In this document: one piece after another, positions 11,433-20,302 of the stretch | How positions within the stretch are numbered: position 1 is the stretch's first letter | Layout of the letters: every line of letters begins with the position of its first letter | Origin: a virus | DNA: 22,450 bases | Virus record (IMG/VR): IMGVR_UViG_3300042402_001265 | Location: 1-22,450 of that record | Reading direction: 5' to 3' (one strand) | The notes under the pieces: generated by a model | The model's input: the letters and a program-made list of their open reading frames with translations, nothing else | What the model was told of the DNA's origin: nothing | Database searches by the model: none | Translations under genes and position numbers: made by a program

Positions 11433-13940
11433 ATGGAATTTTACACAAATGTTTTTCCCATGGGCAACAAATTATGTGTCCGTGGATACAGCAATGGTTT
11501 GCCGTACAAAGATAAGATAGACTTTCGCCCAACTCTTTACGTCTCGTCACCAAAGAAACATTATAGTGGCGAGATTTTTCGCACATTAGATGGTCAAGTT
11601 CTTTACGAAATCCAACCTGGATCTATTAAAGACACACGTGAATTCATTGATCGATATAAGGGTGTTGAGAGTTTTCCCGTCTATGGTAACACCAATTATG
11701 CCTATCAATACATCTCTGACACATATCGCTCAGAGATTAAATTTAACAAAGACTTAATCAAGTGTTTCTCAATTGACATCGAGACAGCAACAGAAAGTGG
11801 TTTCCCAGATATTGAAACTGCCAACGAAGAGGTGTTGCTAATTACTTTGATGGACAACAAAACCAAAGAGATTCATACTTTTGGTCGTAGTCCTTACACA
11901 GGCAACAAAGAAGTTATTTTTCATCATGTTGAAAACGAGAAACAACTTCTTGTTGAGTTTATAACATTCTGGAAAGATAATTGTCCAGATATCGTTACTG
12001 GTTGGAATATTGGTTTCTTTGATATTCCATATCTCGTCAGACGCATTATAGTTTTACTTGGAGAGTCACACGCAAAGCAACTCTCACCATGGGGTGTTAT
12101 CAATGAACGTCGCATTCATGTCAAAGGCAATGAAGAGATTACGTATGATATTGCTGGTGTGTCTGCGCTTGATTACATCGACTTGTATAAAAAGTTTACC
12201 TACTCAATGCAAGAATCTTATCGTCTTGATCACATTGCGTTTGTTGAACTTGGCGAAAACAAACTTGACTACTCTGAACACGATTCATTCAGAGATTTTT
12301 ACACAAATGGTTGGAAAAAATTTGTTGATTACAATATTCATGACACTGTTCTTGTTGATAAACTTGAAGACAAGATGAAGTTAATTGAACTTGCTATCGT
12401 TATGGCATACAATGCAAAGGTCAACTATGATGACGTATTCTCGCAGGTAAGAATGTGGGATACGATTATCTACAATCACTTGCGTTCCAAAAACATTGTT
12501 ATCCCAAACAAAACTAACAATGAGAAAGATAATGTTATTGAGGGTGCGTATGTCAAAGACCCACTTACTGGATTTCACAAATGGGTTGTTTCATTTGACT
12601 TGAACAGTCTGTATCCGCACTTGATTATGCAGTATAACATCTCACCAGAAACATTAATACAAGATTACAAACACATCGGTGGTGTTGGTTATTTCTTAGA
12701 GCATGAAGAGCAGGGTGGTTTTAAAGATCTGGATTATGCCTGCACTGCGAATGGTTATTGTTATCGCAAAGATATCAAAGGGTTCCTACCTGAGTTGATG
12801 GAAAAGATGTATGCTGATCGAAGCAAAGCAAAGAAACAAATGCTTGCGATTCAGCAACAATATGAGAACACCAAAGACGCATCATTGAAAAATGAGATCT
12901 CACGATTGAATAATTTACAGATGGCTTTGAAGATTGCATTAAACTCTGCTTATGGTGCTTTGGCTAATCAGTATTTTCGTTACTACGATAAACGCATGTC
13001 TGAGGGAATTACCACTTCGGGGCAATTGTCTATTCGTTGGATAGCAAATAAATTTAATGAATATTTCAACAAAGTAATGGCTACCGAAAAAGAAGATTAT
13101 GTTATTGCTGTTGATACAGATTCTGTTTATCTTAGATTTGGTCCACTTGTTGATTCTTTGTTTAATGTTGAAGAACAAAAAGATAAAGATAAGATTGTTA
13201 AGTTTATTGACAAAATCTGTGAAGACAAAATACAGAAGTACATTGATAAATGTTATTCTGAATTGGCCATACGTCAAAACGCATATGATCAAAAAATGAT
13301 TATGAAACGTGAAGTTATCGCAGACATGGGAATTTGGACTGCTAAGAAACGCTATGTTCTCAATGTACATAACTCTGAAGGTGTTCAATATGCGCAACCC
13401 AAGATGAAGATTATGGGTCTTGAGATGGTTAAGTCTTCAACACCAATTGTTGTTCGCGACAAGTTGAAGGAAGCATTGAAGATTGTGATTGCTGGCGATC
13501 AACTAGAACTGCGTAAGTTTATTTCCGACTATCGTAAGCATTTTTATTCGTTGCCTGTTGAAGAAGTTGCTTTTCCGAGAAGTGTTAATAATCTTAAAGA
13601 ATACCACGATTCTTCTAGCATTTATCGTAAGTCAACACCGATTCATGTTCGTGGTGCTTTGATGTTTAATTACATTATCAAAGAAAGAAATCTTACGAAC
13701 AAGTATCAGCCAATCAAAGAGGGCGATAGAATTAAATTTATCTATCTTCGTGAGCCGAATACTATTCGTGAAGATGTAATTACATTCGCAAATGAATTAC
13801 CAAAAGAGTTCGACCTACATAAATACATAGACTATGAGAAGCAATTTGAGAAAGTTTTTCTTGACCCATTGACCGCAATTATGGATTCTATCGGTTGGAC
13901 TGTTGAGGAAAAGAACACTCTCGAAGATTTCTTCGCATAA
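11433..13940 (+). CDS. 43: Family B DNA polymerase, gp43
   Basis: An 835-residue replicative polymerase (T4 gp43 has 898). Proofreading motifs: ExoI FSIDIET with D115 and E117, ExoII NIGFFDIPYL, ExoIII YNIHDTVL. Polymerase motifs: A SFDLNSLYPHLIM with D389, B QMALKIALNSAYGALANQ, C AVDTDSVYL with D561 and D563. The C-terminus ends EEKNTLEDFFA. In T4 and RB69 the last residues of gp43 bind the gp45 clamp, so LEDFFA is the expected clamp-binding peptide here. The same peptide caps the dioxygenase and glycosyltransferase further on. All catalytic residues are intact and there is no intron or split, unlike some relatives. Confidence 0.96.
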   Translation: MEFYTNVFPMGNKLCVRGYSNGLPYKDKIDFRPTLYVSSPKKHYSGEIFRTLDGQVLYEIQPGSIKDTREFIDRYKGVESFPVYGNTNYAYQYISDTYRSEIKFNKDLIKCFSIDIETATESGFPDIETANEEVLLITLMDNKTKEIHTFGRSPYTGNKEVIFHHVENEKQLLVEFITFWKDNCPDIVTGWNIGFFDIPYLVRRIIVLLGESHAKQLSPWGVINERRIHVKGNEEITYDIAGVSALDYIDLYKKFTYSMQESYRLDHIAFVELGENKLDYSEHDSFRDFYTNGWKKFVDYNIHDTVLVDKLEDKMKLIELAIVMAYNAKVNYDDVFSQVRMWDTIIYNHLRSKNIVIPNKTNNEKDNVIEGAYVKDPLTGFHKWVVSFDLNSLYPHLIMQYNISPETLIQDYKHIGGVGYFLEHEEQGGFKDLDYACTANGYCYRKDIKGFLPELMEKMYADRSKAKKQMLAIQQQYENTKDASLKNEISRLNNLQMALKIALNSAYGALANQYFRYYDKRMSEGITTSGQLSIRWIANKFNEYFNKVMATEKEDYVIAVDTDSVYLRFGPLVDSLFNVEEQKDKDKIVKFIDKICEDKIQKYIDKCYSELAIRQNAYDQKMIMKREVIADMGIWTAKKRYVLNVHNSEGVQYAQPKMKIMGLEMVKSSTPIVVRDKLKEALKIVIAGDQLELRKFISDYRKHFYSLPVEEVAFPRSVNNLKEYHDSSSIYRKSTPIHVRGALMFNYIIKERNLTNKYQPIKEGDRIKFIYLREPNTIREDVITFANELPKEFDLHKYIDYEKQFEKVFLDPLTAIMDSIGWTVEEKNTLEDFFA

Positions 13941-13944
13941 AAAT

Positions 13945-13973
13945 TTGCCTTTTAATACGACATATACTAAAAT
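13945..13973 (+). promoter_or_regulatory. Weak sigma70-type promoter P7
   Basis: TTGCCT (13945-13950) and TAAAAT (13968-13973), again with 17 bp between, just after gene 43. The boxes are further from consensus than the other eight. Confidence 0.45.
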
Positions 13974-13998
13974 TATATAAGAACACTAGGAGAAACAT

Positions 13999-14244
13999 AT
14001 GATAGAAGAAAACGATTTTCCGTCAAGTGATGACGTAGAAAATAAAACAACACAATTGAACAAATTACCACCAAAGGTAATTTGCGAAAAGCATGGAGAA
14101 ATTAATGATGCATATGCTTTTCGAGTAAACATGCCAGAGTTTGGATATGATCAAAAAACATACTGTTTAGTATGCGCAATCGAATATCTTTCTATGATTG
14201 CCAGCGAAGTGACATTTGAAGAACGTGAAGGAGAAACAAAATGA
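13999..14244 (+). CDS. Small zinc-ribbon-like protein before uvsX
   Basis: An 81-residue acidic protein with an AGGAG site. It has C-x-x-H (ICEKHGE) and C-x-x-C (YCLVCA) about 34 residues apart, which is a plausible single zinc site. The rest is charged, and the N-terminus ([14 protein letters not shown]) is disordered. It overlaps uvsX by 4 bases (ATGA), so it is made with the recombinase and may bind it or single-stranded DNA, but it shows no likeness to T4 UvsY. Confidence 0.6.
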   Translation: MIEENDFPSSDDVENKTTQLNKLPPKVICEKHGEINDAYAFRVNMPEFGYDQKTYCLVCAIEYLSMIASEVTFEEREGETK

Positions 14245-15302
14245 GTTTTTTAAAAGATATCGTAAAGGAACTTGATAATGAATATGCGGGACTGGCTGAT
14301 GATGGTGTGGTTGGTGATACAAGTAATTTTATTGATACTGGTTCTTATTCCCTTAATGCTTTGTTATCAGGCAGCATTTTTGGTGGTCTTCCTGGGAACA
14401 AAGTTACAGCTTTGGCTGGTGAGTCTTCCACAGGAAAGACATTTTATGCTCTTGGCATTGCGGGAAATTTTCTTCGTACTAATGAGCAAGCTGGAGTCAT
14501 TTACTTTGAAACGGAAGGAGCGTTGACTAAAGATATGCTCGCAGAGCGTGGTATTGACACTAAACGATTTATGATTGTTCCTGTATCAACTGTTCAAGAG
14601 TTTAGAACTCAAGCATCTAAGATTCTAGACGCATATGATAAAACGCCAAAGAAAGATCGCCCACCACTGATGTTATTCTTGGATTCTTTGGGTATGTTGT
14701 CAACGTCTAAAGAGATGGAAGATACACTTGAGGGTAAAGACACTCGTGATATGACACGTGCTCAATTGATTCGTGGAGCATTTCGTGTTCTATCATTGCG
14801 TCTTGCTAAACTAGATGTCGCTATGGTTGTTACCAATCACACATATGCAGTTGTTGGTGCTTATATGCCAACCAAGACTATGGGTGGTGGTGACGGATTA
14901 AAGTATGCTGCTTCAACGATTGTTTTTCTTTCTAAGTCGCAGGACAAAGATGGAACTGAAGTTGTTGGTAATATTATTAAATGTAAACTTGAGAAATCTC
15001 GTTTTACACGTGAGAAGTCTATGGTTGAAACTAAACTTTCCTTTACTAAAGGTTTAGATCGTTATCATGGATTGGTAGATTTGGCTATTGAAGCAGGTAT
15101 TTGGAAATCACAAGGTGGTCGAATTGAAGTACATGATGGTAGAAAAGTTTTTGGTAAAAATATCGCCAATAATCCTTCCGAATTTTTCACTGATGAAATT
15201 TTAAAACAACTTGACAGTTACTGCAAAACAAAGTATAATTATGGTACCGACGAAGTTGTTAATCATAGTGAAGAATTAGAGGAAGAATTTAATGAAAATT
15301 GA
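14241..15302 (+). CDS. uvsX: RecA-like recombinase UvsX
   Basis: A 353-residue RecA/RAD51-fold protein (T4 UvsX has 391). Walker A is GESSTGKT at 60-67, Walker [10 protein letters not shown], and the conserved [23 protein letters not shown] block includes the DNA-binding L2 region. UvsX coats single-stranded DNA and drives strand exchange for recombination-dependent replication, working with gp41 and gp32. In T4 the gene order uvsX-40-41 is similar; here gp41 follows directly with an 11-base overlap. The C-terminus is very acidic ([10 protein letters not shown]), as in other RecA-type proteins. Confidence 0.93.
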   Translation: MSFLKDIVKELDNEYAGLADDGVVGDTSNFIDTGSYSLNALLSGSIFGGLPGNKVTALAGESSTGKTFYALGIAGNFLRTNEQAGVIYFETEGALTKDMLAERGIDTKRFMIVPVSTVQEFRTQASKILDAYDKTPKKDRPPLMLFLDSLGMLSTSKEMEDTLEGKDTRDMTRAQLIRGAFRVLSLRLAKLDVAMVVTNHTYAVVGAYMPTKTMGGGDGLKYAASTIVFLSKSQDKDGTEVVGNIIKCKLEKSRFTREKSMVETKLSFTKGLDRYHGLVDLAIEAGIWKSQGGRIEVHDGRKVFGKNIANNPSEFFTDEILKQLDSYCKTKYNYGTDEVVNHSEELEEEFNEN

Positions 15303-16674
15303 GAATGAAATTTTTAGTAATTTGATAACTCAGGAAGATTATGCAAGAAAGGTTATTCCTTTTTTGCTTCCTGATTATTTTACTGAACGTGGTGATCGGA
15401 TAATCTTTGAGGAATACAATAAATTTTTCTTAAACTATAACACAACTCCCACTGTTGATGTTTTGAAGATTGAGATTGGCAATCGTAAAGACATTTCTGA
15501 AGAAGAAATTAAAAACATTAACAAAACACTTGATAATCTTAGTGATGAGAAAACAAATATTGAATGGATAACCGACAGCACAGAAAAGTTTTGCAAAGAC
15601 AAGGCAGTTTACAATGCTATCATCAGTTCAATTAAGATTATCGAAGGTAGGGACAAAAATCATAACCAAGATGCGATACCATCTTTGCTTTCTAAAGCAT
15701 TGGGTGTTACTTTTGATACTCATGTCGGTCATGACTATTTGGAAGACAGTGATGCTCGTTATGATTTTTATCATAGGGTTGAAGAGAAAATTGCTTTTGA
15801 TATTGATCTCCTTAATAAAATCACTAACGGAGGTCTTTCGAAAAAAACATTAAACATTATTCTAGCAGGAACTGGTGTTGGTAAATCTTTGGCTATGTGT
15901 CATTTTGCAGCATCATCTCTACTGCAGGGTAAGAATGTATTATACATAACTATGGAGATGGCTGAGGAAAGAATCGCAGAACGTATTGATGCTAATTTAC
16001 TAGAACTGACTATGGATTCTTTAAAGATGGTTGAGAAACGTGTTTTCGATGCTAGACTCGAAAAGATCCGCAACAAAACACAAGGAAAGTTAATTGTCAA
16101 AGAGTATCCTACTGCTTCTGCACATGCTGGACACTTTCGTGCTTTAATTGAAGAGTTAAGGATGAAGCGTGATTTTAAACCAGATATTATCTTTATTGAC
16201 TATCTTAATATTTGTTCTTCGCAGCGTCTTCGTATGGGAGCGAATGTAAACTCTTATACATATATTAAAGCCATTGCCGAAGAGTTGAGAGGATTGGCTG
16301 GTGAATATAAAGTTCCATTGGTAAGCGCAACACAAACTACTCGTTCTGGTTTTGCTAACACAGATCCAGGACTTGAAGATACTTCTGAATCATTTGGTCT
16401 ACCAGCAACAGCAGATTTAATGATTGCGTTGATTGCTACAGAAGAACTTGATCAGATGAATCAGATTATGGTTAAACAATTAAAAAATCGATATTCTGAT
16501 CCAAACTTTTATAAGCGTTTTGTTATTGGTGTAGATAGAAAACAAATGAGATTATATAATGTTGAAATGAGTGCTCAACTACATATAGAAGGACAGGGAA
16601 CTGTTTCTGATGATACACCATTGTTTGACACAACAAAATTTGGCAAACGCATCAAAAGTGACGCATTCGAATAA
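15292..16674 (+). CDS. 41: Replicative DNA helicase, gp41 (DnaB-like)
   Basis: A 460-residue SF4 helicase (T4 gp41 has 475). An N-terminal helical domain is followed by the RecA-like motor with Walker A GTGVGKS at 193-199, FIDYLNIC as Walker B, an SATQTTRSG motif and a RNRYSD-like arginine segment near LKNRYSDP. It unwinds the parental duplex ahead of gp43 as a hexamer on the lagging strand. It starts inside uvsX. No primase (gp61) or gp59 loader gene is visible directly after it; the DNA-modification genes follow instead. Confidence 0.94.
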   Translation: MKIENEIFSNLITQEDYARKVIPFLLPDYFTERGDRIIFEEYNKFFLNYNTTPTVDVLKIEIGNRKDISEEEIKNINKTLDNLSDEKTNIEWITDSTEKFCKDKAVYNAIISSIKIIEGRDKNHNQDAIPSLLSKALGVTFDTHVGHDYLEDSDARYDFYHRVEEKIAFDIDLLNKITNGGLSKKTLNIILAGTGVGKSLAMCHFAASSLLQGKNVLYITMEMAEERIAERIDANLLELTMDSLKMVEKRVFDARLEKIRNKTQGKLIVKEYPTASAHAGHFRALIEELRMKRDFKPDIIFIDYLNICSSQRLRMGANVNSYTYIKAIAEELRGLAGEYKVPLVSATQTTRSGFANTDPGLEDTSESFGLPATADLMIALIATEELDQMNQIMVKQLKNRYSDPNFYKRFVIGVDRKQMRLYNVEMSAQLHIEGQGTVSDDTPLFDTTKFGKRIKSDAFE

Positions 16675-16684
16675 GGAGAAGTAG

Positions 16685-18022
16685 ATGGTTAAAGTTATAG
16701 TAGCAGACAAAATTCATGATTCAGAACATTTGCTTGGCATGTTTGTTGATGAAACACATTATGATGTCTTGATTGAAGAAGATACAGATTGTTATCTTCC
16801 TTCTGATTCTGGAATCACATCACAGTCAAGTGATGTTAAAACCGATGAGCGTAGAATAGCATTTAAGTTTAGAAAGAACTTCTTTACTAAAGAAGAACAA
16901 GAACAAGCATACATTGGTTTGCGTGAAGCAGCAGTTCGTACAGAAAATCGTGGATTGGCTTCAGGAATTAAAGCAGGAACATCAGTAACAGGCGAAGGAC
17001 GTGAGTGGGTTACTAATTATCAAGAAGAAATGATTAATGGAATTCTATCCTCAAGAACTGCTCAGTTGGTTGATGGGGATATTATTTTAGAAATTCGAGA
17101 AAAATATCCAACACTAGAATCACGTTTGAAAGCATTGGGTTCTGGTAAGAACAATGTTTGGGTTATCTCACGTTTCCGTGGTAAATTTAATTTTGATGAA
17201 TGGGTTGATTCAATCATTCCTTTAGATGACGAAGCAAGAGCAAAAGCAACTGAAGAAGTTATGACAATGATTAGCGAAACTTCTTATGGCAATCCAGTTG
17301 ACTCAGGTATCGCAGGTTGGTTTGACAGATATCCACGTATTCCTTATGGTAGAGCAACAACATATACAAGAGATAATCCAGAAAAATTTGCTATGGCGTA
17401 CCCATTTCTACAACATTTGGCAAAAGGATTTAAGGAGTTACTACCACAAAGATATGCTGCGCAAAAAGCAGCAACAGATAAAATTGATCCAAGATTCGTA
17501 ATTCCTGAGACACCATTTACTACTGTAACTGTTAACAAAACATTTAGAACTGCAGCGCATCGCGATGCTGGTGACTTTTCTGATGGTCTATCTAATTTGC
17601 TTACACTTTCTAATGATGGTAGATATACTGGTGGTTATTTGATTTTTCCAGAGATTCGTATAGCAGTTAATGTACGACCAGGAGATTTGCTTCTTGTGAA
17701 TAACCATGAGGTAATTCATGGAAACACACCGATTGTTTGTGAAGAAGGTTCTGAGCGTGTTTCACTGGTTGTTTATCTTCGTGAAAACATGTTAGAACTT
17801 GGTTCTTATGAATATGAAAATTCAAGATTCGAATTTGTTGAGTCACGCAGATTGAACAAAGAACATCCACTTTGGAAAAAATTGTGGAATGGTGTTTCTC
17901 CAGGAATGTGGGAAGAACAAGAATGGTACGACTTTTTAAAATCACGTCCGAATGGCGAACAAATGCTTGCGAAGTATCACCCGAAAGCACTTGAAGCATC
18001 TCTAGATGAATTCTTTGCTTGA
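16685..18022 (+). CDS. TET/JBP-like 2OG-Fe(II) DNA dioxygenase with clamp-binding-like tail
   Basis: A 445-residue protein with an AGGAG site 10 bases after gp41. Residues 270-370 carry a dioxygenase core: TVNKTFRTAAHRDAGDF with H292-x-D294, GGYLIFPEIRIAVNVRPGDLL, then NNHEVIHGNTP with H345 as likely third ligand, and ERVSLVVYLREN with R358 for 2-oxoglutarate. The RTA-x-H-x-D-x-GD and HGNTP pattern is that of the TET/JBP family, which oxidises the methyl group of 5-methylcytosine or thymine in DNA. The first 250 residues are an unrecognised domain. The protein ends EASLDEFFA, matching the polymerase and glycosyltransferase C-termini. The stop codon lies inside the next -35 box. Which base it acts on cannot be read from the sequence. 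Confidence 0.8.
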   Translation: MVKVIVADKIHDSEHLLGMFVDETHYDVLIEEDTDCYLPSDSGITSQSSDVKTDERRIAFKFRKNFFTKEEQEQAYIGLREAAVRTENRGLASGIKAGTSVTGEGREWVTNYQEEMINGILSSRTAQLVDGDIILEIREKYPTLESRLKALGSGKNNVWVISRFRGKFNFDEWVDSIIPLDDEARAKATEEVMTMISETSYGNPVDSGIAGWFDRYPRIPYGRATTYTRDNPEKFAMAYPFLQHLAKGFKELLPQRYAAQKAATDKIDPRFVIPETPFTTVTVNKTFRTAAHRDAGDFSDGLSNLLTLSNDGRYTGGYLIFPEIRIAVNVRPGDLLLVNNHEVIHGNTPIVCEEGSERVSLVVYLRENMLELGSYEYENSRFEFVESRRLNKEHPLWKKLWNGVSPGMWEEQEWYDFLKSRPNGEQMLAKYHPKALEASLDEFFA

Positions 18023-18047
18023 CATTAATCTATATACATAGTAAAAT
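18019..18047 (+). promoter_or_regulatory. Sigma70-type promoter P8
   Basis: TTGACA (18019-18024) and TAAAAT (18042-18047), 17-bp spacer. The TGA stop of the dioxygenase (18020-18022) forms part of the -35 box, as at P4. Confidence 0.75.
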
Positions 18048-18066
18048 ATAGTTTTGGAGATTTAAT

Positions 18067-18900
18067 ATGGCATGGCAATCAAGTTATTGGTCTTGTTCTA
18101 AATTTGCTGATTGGCTTCGTGGAACACCGAAGCCAGAAGCAGAAACAAGTAAAGGATGGCGTCTGTGGAGAGAAGCGTCTGAGAAAGAACACCCATTTCG
18201 TTTCTGGTTAGCAGAAGAAGGACTTGATCACATTCAAGATTTCGTTACTTATCCAAAAAGAAAAGTAGACGATTTTATGTATTACTTAAATAATCGTTTC
18301 GTAACTAAATCGCACGCATTAACATCACACCCTCGCGACATTCCTCGTGGTGAGTGGCGTGATGTTGGTAATCGTTTTCTCCCCTGCCTGTTTAATGAAC
18401 TTGTCGATTTTGTTGAGGTTGAACAAGCGTGGCATCACTGTATGTGGGATAACGAAGCACGAAAAGAATTTAAAGTGCCTTGGACTCGCAGGGGTTTTTT
18501 ACGTCTTAGAACTTGGCGTTGCCCAGAAGCAGGACTTTCTTATTTGAATTGGGCAAAGGATTTGACTAATGTTGAGTTTCTAGATGAAGATAAGAAACAT
18601 GAAGCAGAGTTGACACATCAAGCACTTGCTGCTCGCGAGATTCTAGAACTCTATCACTGGTGGAAAGAAGTTTATCCAAAACGTCCAGATCCATATGATG
18701 CTAGTGGTTGGAGTGCATACTGCGAAATGCGTAGAGTAGCAGGTCGAGACTTTTTTGATATGGAAGACAAGACTCCTGAAGAAGCAGAGATGAGTCGTAC
18801 TGCCCTAGACAAGAGTCAAGAAATCGAATCTGCCTATAATAAGGAAGACGAAGAAATGATGATTCGTCTTATCAAAATCCGTCAATCACTGTGGACTTAA
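18067..18900 (+). CDS. Trp-rich conserved phage protein of unknown function
   Basis: A 277-residue protein with a GGAG site. It is rich in Trp, His and Arg. Recognisable blocks are SSYWSCSKFADWLRGTPKP, PFRFWLAEEGLDHIQDFVTYP, YYLNNRFVTKSHALTSH and FNELVDFVEVEQAW. I recall such proteins in several T4-type and other large phages, where they are annotated hypothetical. It has no clear catalytic motif, signal peptide or membrane span. It lies between a DNA dioxygenase and a glycosyltransferase, so a place in DNA modification is attractive but only inferred. Its C-terminus does not carry the LDEFFA motif. Confidence 0.75.
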   Translation: MAWQSSYWSCSKFADWLRGTPKPEAETSKGWRLWREASEKEHPFRFWLAEEGLDHIQDFVTYPKRKVDDFMYYLNNRFVTKSHALTSHPRDIPRGEWRDVGNRFLPCLFNELVDFVEVEQAWHHCMWDNEARKEFKVPWTRRGFLRLRTWRCPEAGLSYLNWAKDLTNVEFLDEDKKHEAELTHQALAAREILELYHWWKEVYPKRPDPYDASGWSAYCEMRRVAGRDFFDMEDKTPEEAEMSRTALDKSQEIESAYNKEDEEMMIRLIKIRQSLWT

Positions 18901-18904
18901 ACAT

Positions 18905-20248
18905 ATGAAAATCTTAATGGTAATGCATACCTTCAATAACTTTGGAGGAATTATCAATCACTGCGAACATTTAATGGCAGGATTAAAAGAAATTGGTCAC
19001 GAAGTAAATTTCGCATATCTTAAAGGCAACTCTACTGTAAGACCAGTTGAAATTCCTTCTAAACTTGCCGAAGGTTATGAGATTGGTATTGGTTCAGGTT
19101 ATCCAGTGCACCAAGGTGATGGTTGGATTGCGCCATATTATTCATACAAAGTAAAAGAATCTGTAGAAAAGTTTGTCCAGACTGCCAATGAACATGATAT
19201 TGTTATTTGGCAGTCTATTTTTGGTTTTAAAAATAAAGACACTGAGAAGTACAAGGGTTGGTTGCCTATGATTGAAAAGGTCAAGGCAAAACAAGTTGTA
19301 ATTATTCACGATGCTAATCTAAAAAAACTATACCCATGGATTTCTCTTTATGAAAAACATTTCGCTGGTCTTGCTTGCGTGCATCCCGCAGCATATGATT
19401 CAGCAGACTTTATGTCCACACCTCGAGCGTTAATTTTGAACCCTCAGGATATTGATGGCGTACCACCTACTCCAGAGTTTGCTGGTCGCGAAAACAAAAT
19501 CTTGTCAATACAGACATTCAAACGCTGGAAGCGTGTGGACGACCTTATTCGTGCTGTGCCCTACATGAAAAATGTTAAAACATTGGTAGGTGGTTATGGC
19601 ATTGAGGCAGCATACATGATGTCAAAAGACAAATGTAAAGATGAGTATTTCGCCACCAAACAATACGATCCAGACGTAACACCTGACCGAGAAGGTAAAC
19701 GTATTTGGGAAAATGCTGAAAACTCAGGAAATTTTGAATATCTCGGTTTTATTTCTGGAGCGAAACGTGATGAGATTCTACAAACATCTAAGTTTTTGGT
19801 TGACCCTTCTTGGAGCAATACTTTTGGTGAGCACTTCAATCGTGTTGTCGTTGATGCTATGCGAATTGGGACTGTGCCCATCGCTGTAAACTTTGGGGTA
19901 TCAAACAACGAAGAAGGTAATGGGGTTTTATTGAAGGCTGGAGAACACTATTGTATGCTCCGCAAGGACTTCACCCCAAAACAGTATGGGGAAGCAATCG
20001 CTAACTTCTGCAATATGAGCGAAGCTGATTACAAACGCATACAGCTAAATAACTATGAACTGATCAAAAAGTTCGATCGAAAAGTAGTTGCTCAGCACTA
20101 TATCGACTTGGCTATGGGTAAGCAAACAGGTTATCTAAACGAACTCAGAACCAAGACGAACCATGACCCATCTATTGTCCGAAATTCCATTAAAATGTTC
20201 GAAGATCATTTCGAACAAGCATCAGACTTGGACGAATTCTTCGCATAA
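18905..20248 (+). CDS. GT4-like glycosyltransferase with clamp-binding-like tail
   Basis: A 447-residue GT-B fold protein beginning MKILMVMHTFNNFGGIINHCEHLMAGL, with the N-terminal Gly-Gly acceptor loop. The C-terminal half has ILSIQTFKRWKRVDDLIRA, FEYLGFISGAKRDEIL and a GT4 nucleotide-sugar block GEHFNRVVVDAMRIGTVPI (E309, with Asp317 where the classic E-x7-E second acid would fall). GT4 enzymes move sugars from nucleotide donors with retention of configuration. The protein ends ASDLDEFFA, the same tail as the dioxygenase and polymerase. The likely substrate is hydroxymethylated phage DNA, by analogy to T4 and base J. Surface or capsule glycan cannot be excluded. No ribosome binding site is obvious, 4 bases after the previous stop. 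Confidence 0.85.
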   Translation: MKILMVMHTFNNFGGIINHCEHLMAGLKEIGHEVNFAYLKGNSTVRPVEIPSKLAEGYEIGIGSGYPVHQGDGWIAPYYSYKVKESVEKFVQTANEHDIVIWQSIFGFKNKDTEKYKGWLPMIEKVKAKQVVIIHDANLKKLYPWISLYEKHFAGLACVHPAAYDSADFMSTPRALILNPQDIDGVPPTPEFAGRENKILSIQTFKRWKRVDDLIRAVPYMKNVKTLVGGYGIEAAYMMSKDKCKDEYFATKQYDPDVTPDREGKRIWENAENSGNFEYLGFISGAKRDEILQTSKFLVDPSWSNTFGEHFNRVVVDAMRIGTVPIAVNFGVSNNEEGNGVLLKAGEHYCMLRKDFTPKQYGEAIANFCNMSEADYKRIQLNNYELIKKFDRKVVAQHYIDLAMGKQTGYLNELRTKTNHDPSIVRNSIKMFEDHFEQASDLDEFFA

Positions 20249-20253
20249 ACATC

Positions 20254-20282
20254 TTGACATCGAACATCTTTTAGGGTATAAT
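20254..20282 (+). promoter_or_regulatory. Sigma70-type promoter P9
   Basis: TTGACA (20254-20259) and TATAAT (20277-20282), 17-bp spacer, 5 bases after the glycosyltransferase stop. Confidence 0.85.
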
Positions 20283-20302
20283 AATACTTTAAGAGGTGAA
20301 CG

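Noticed and set aside
12939-13397. 152-codon - strand open frame inside gene 43
   Set aside because: It is an antisense shadow of polymerase codons with no ribosome binding site, and the polymerase motifs on the + strand are unbroken.
13953-13961. TAATACGAC, identical to the first 9 bases of the T7 RNA polymerase promoter
   Set aside because: The match ends after 9 bases, and no single-subunit phage RNA polymerase is expected in a T4-type genome. It lies in the spacer of a plausible weak sigma70 promoter.
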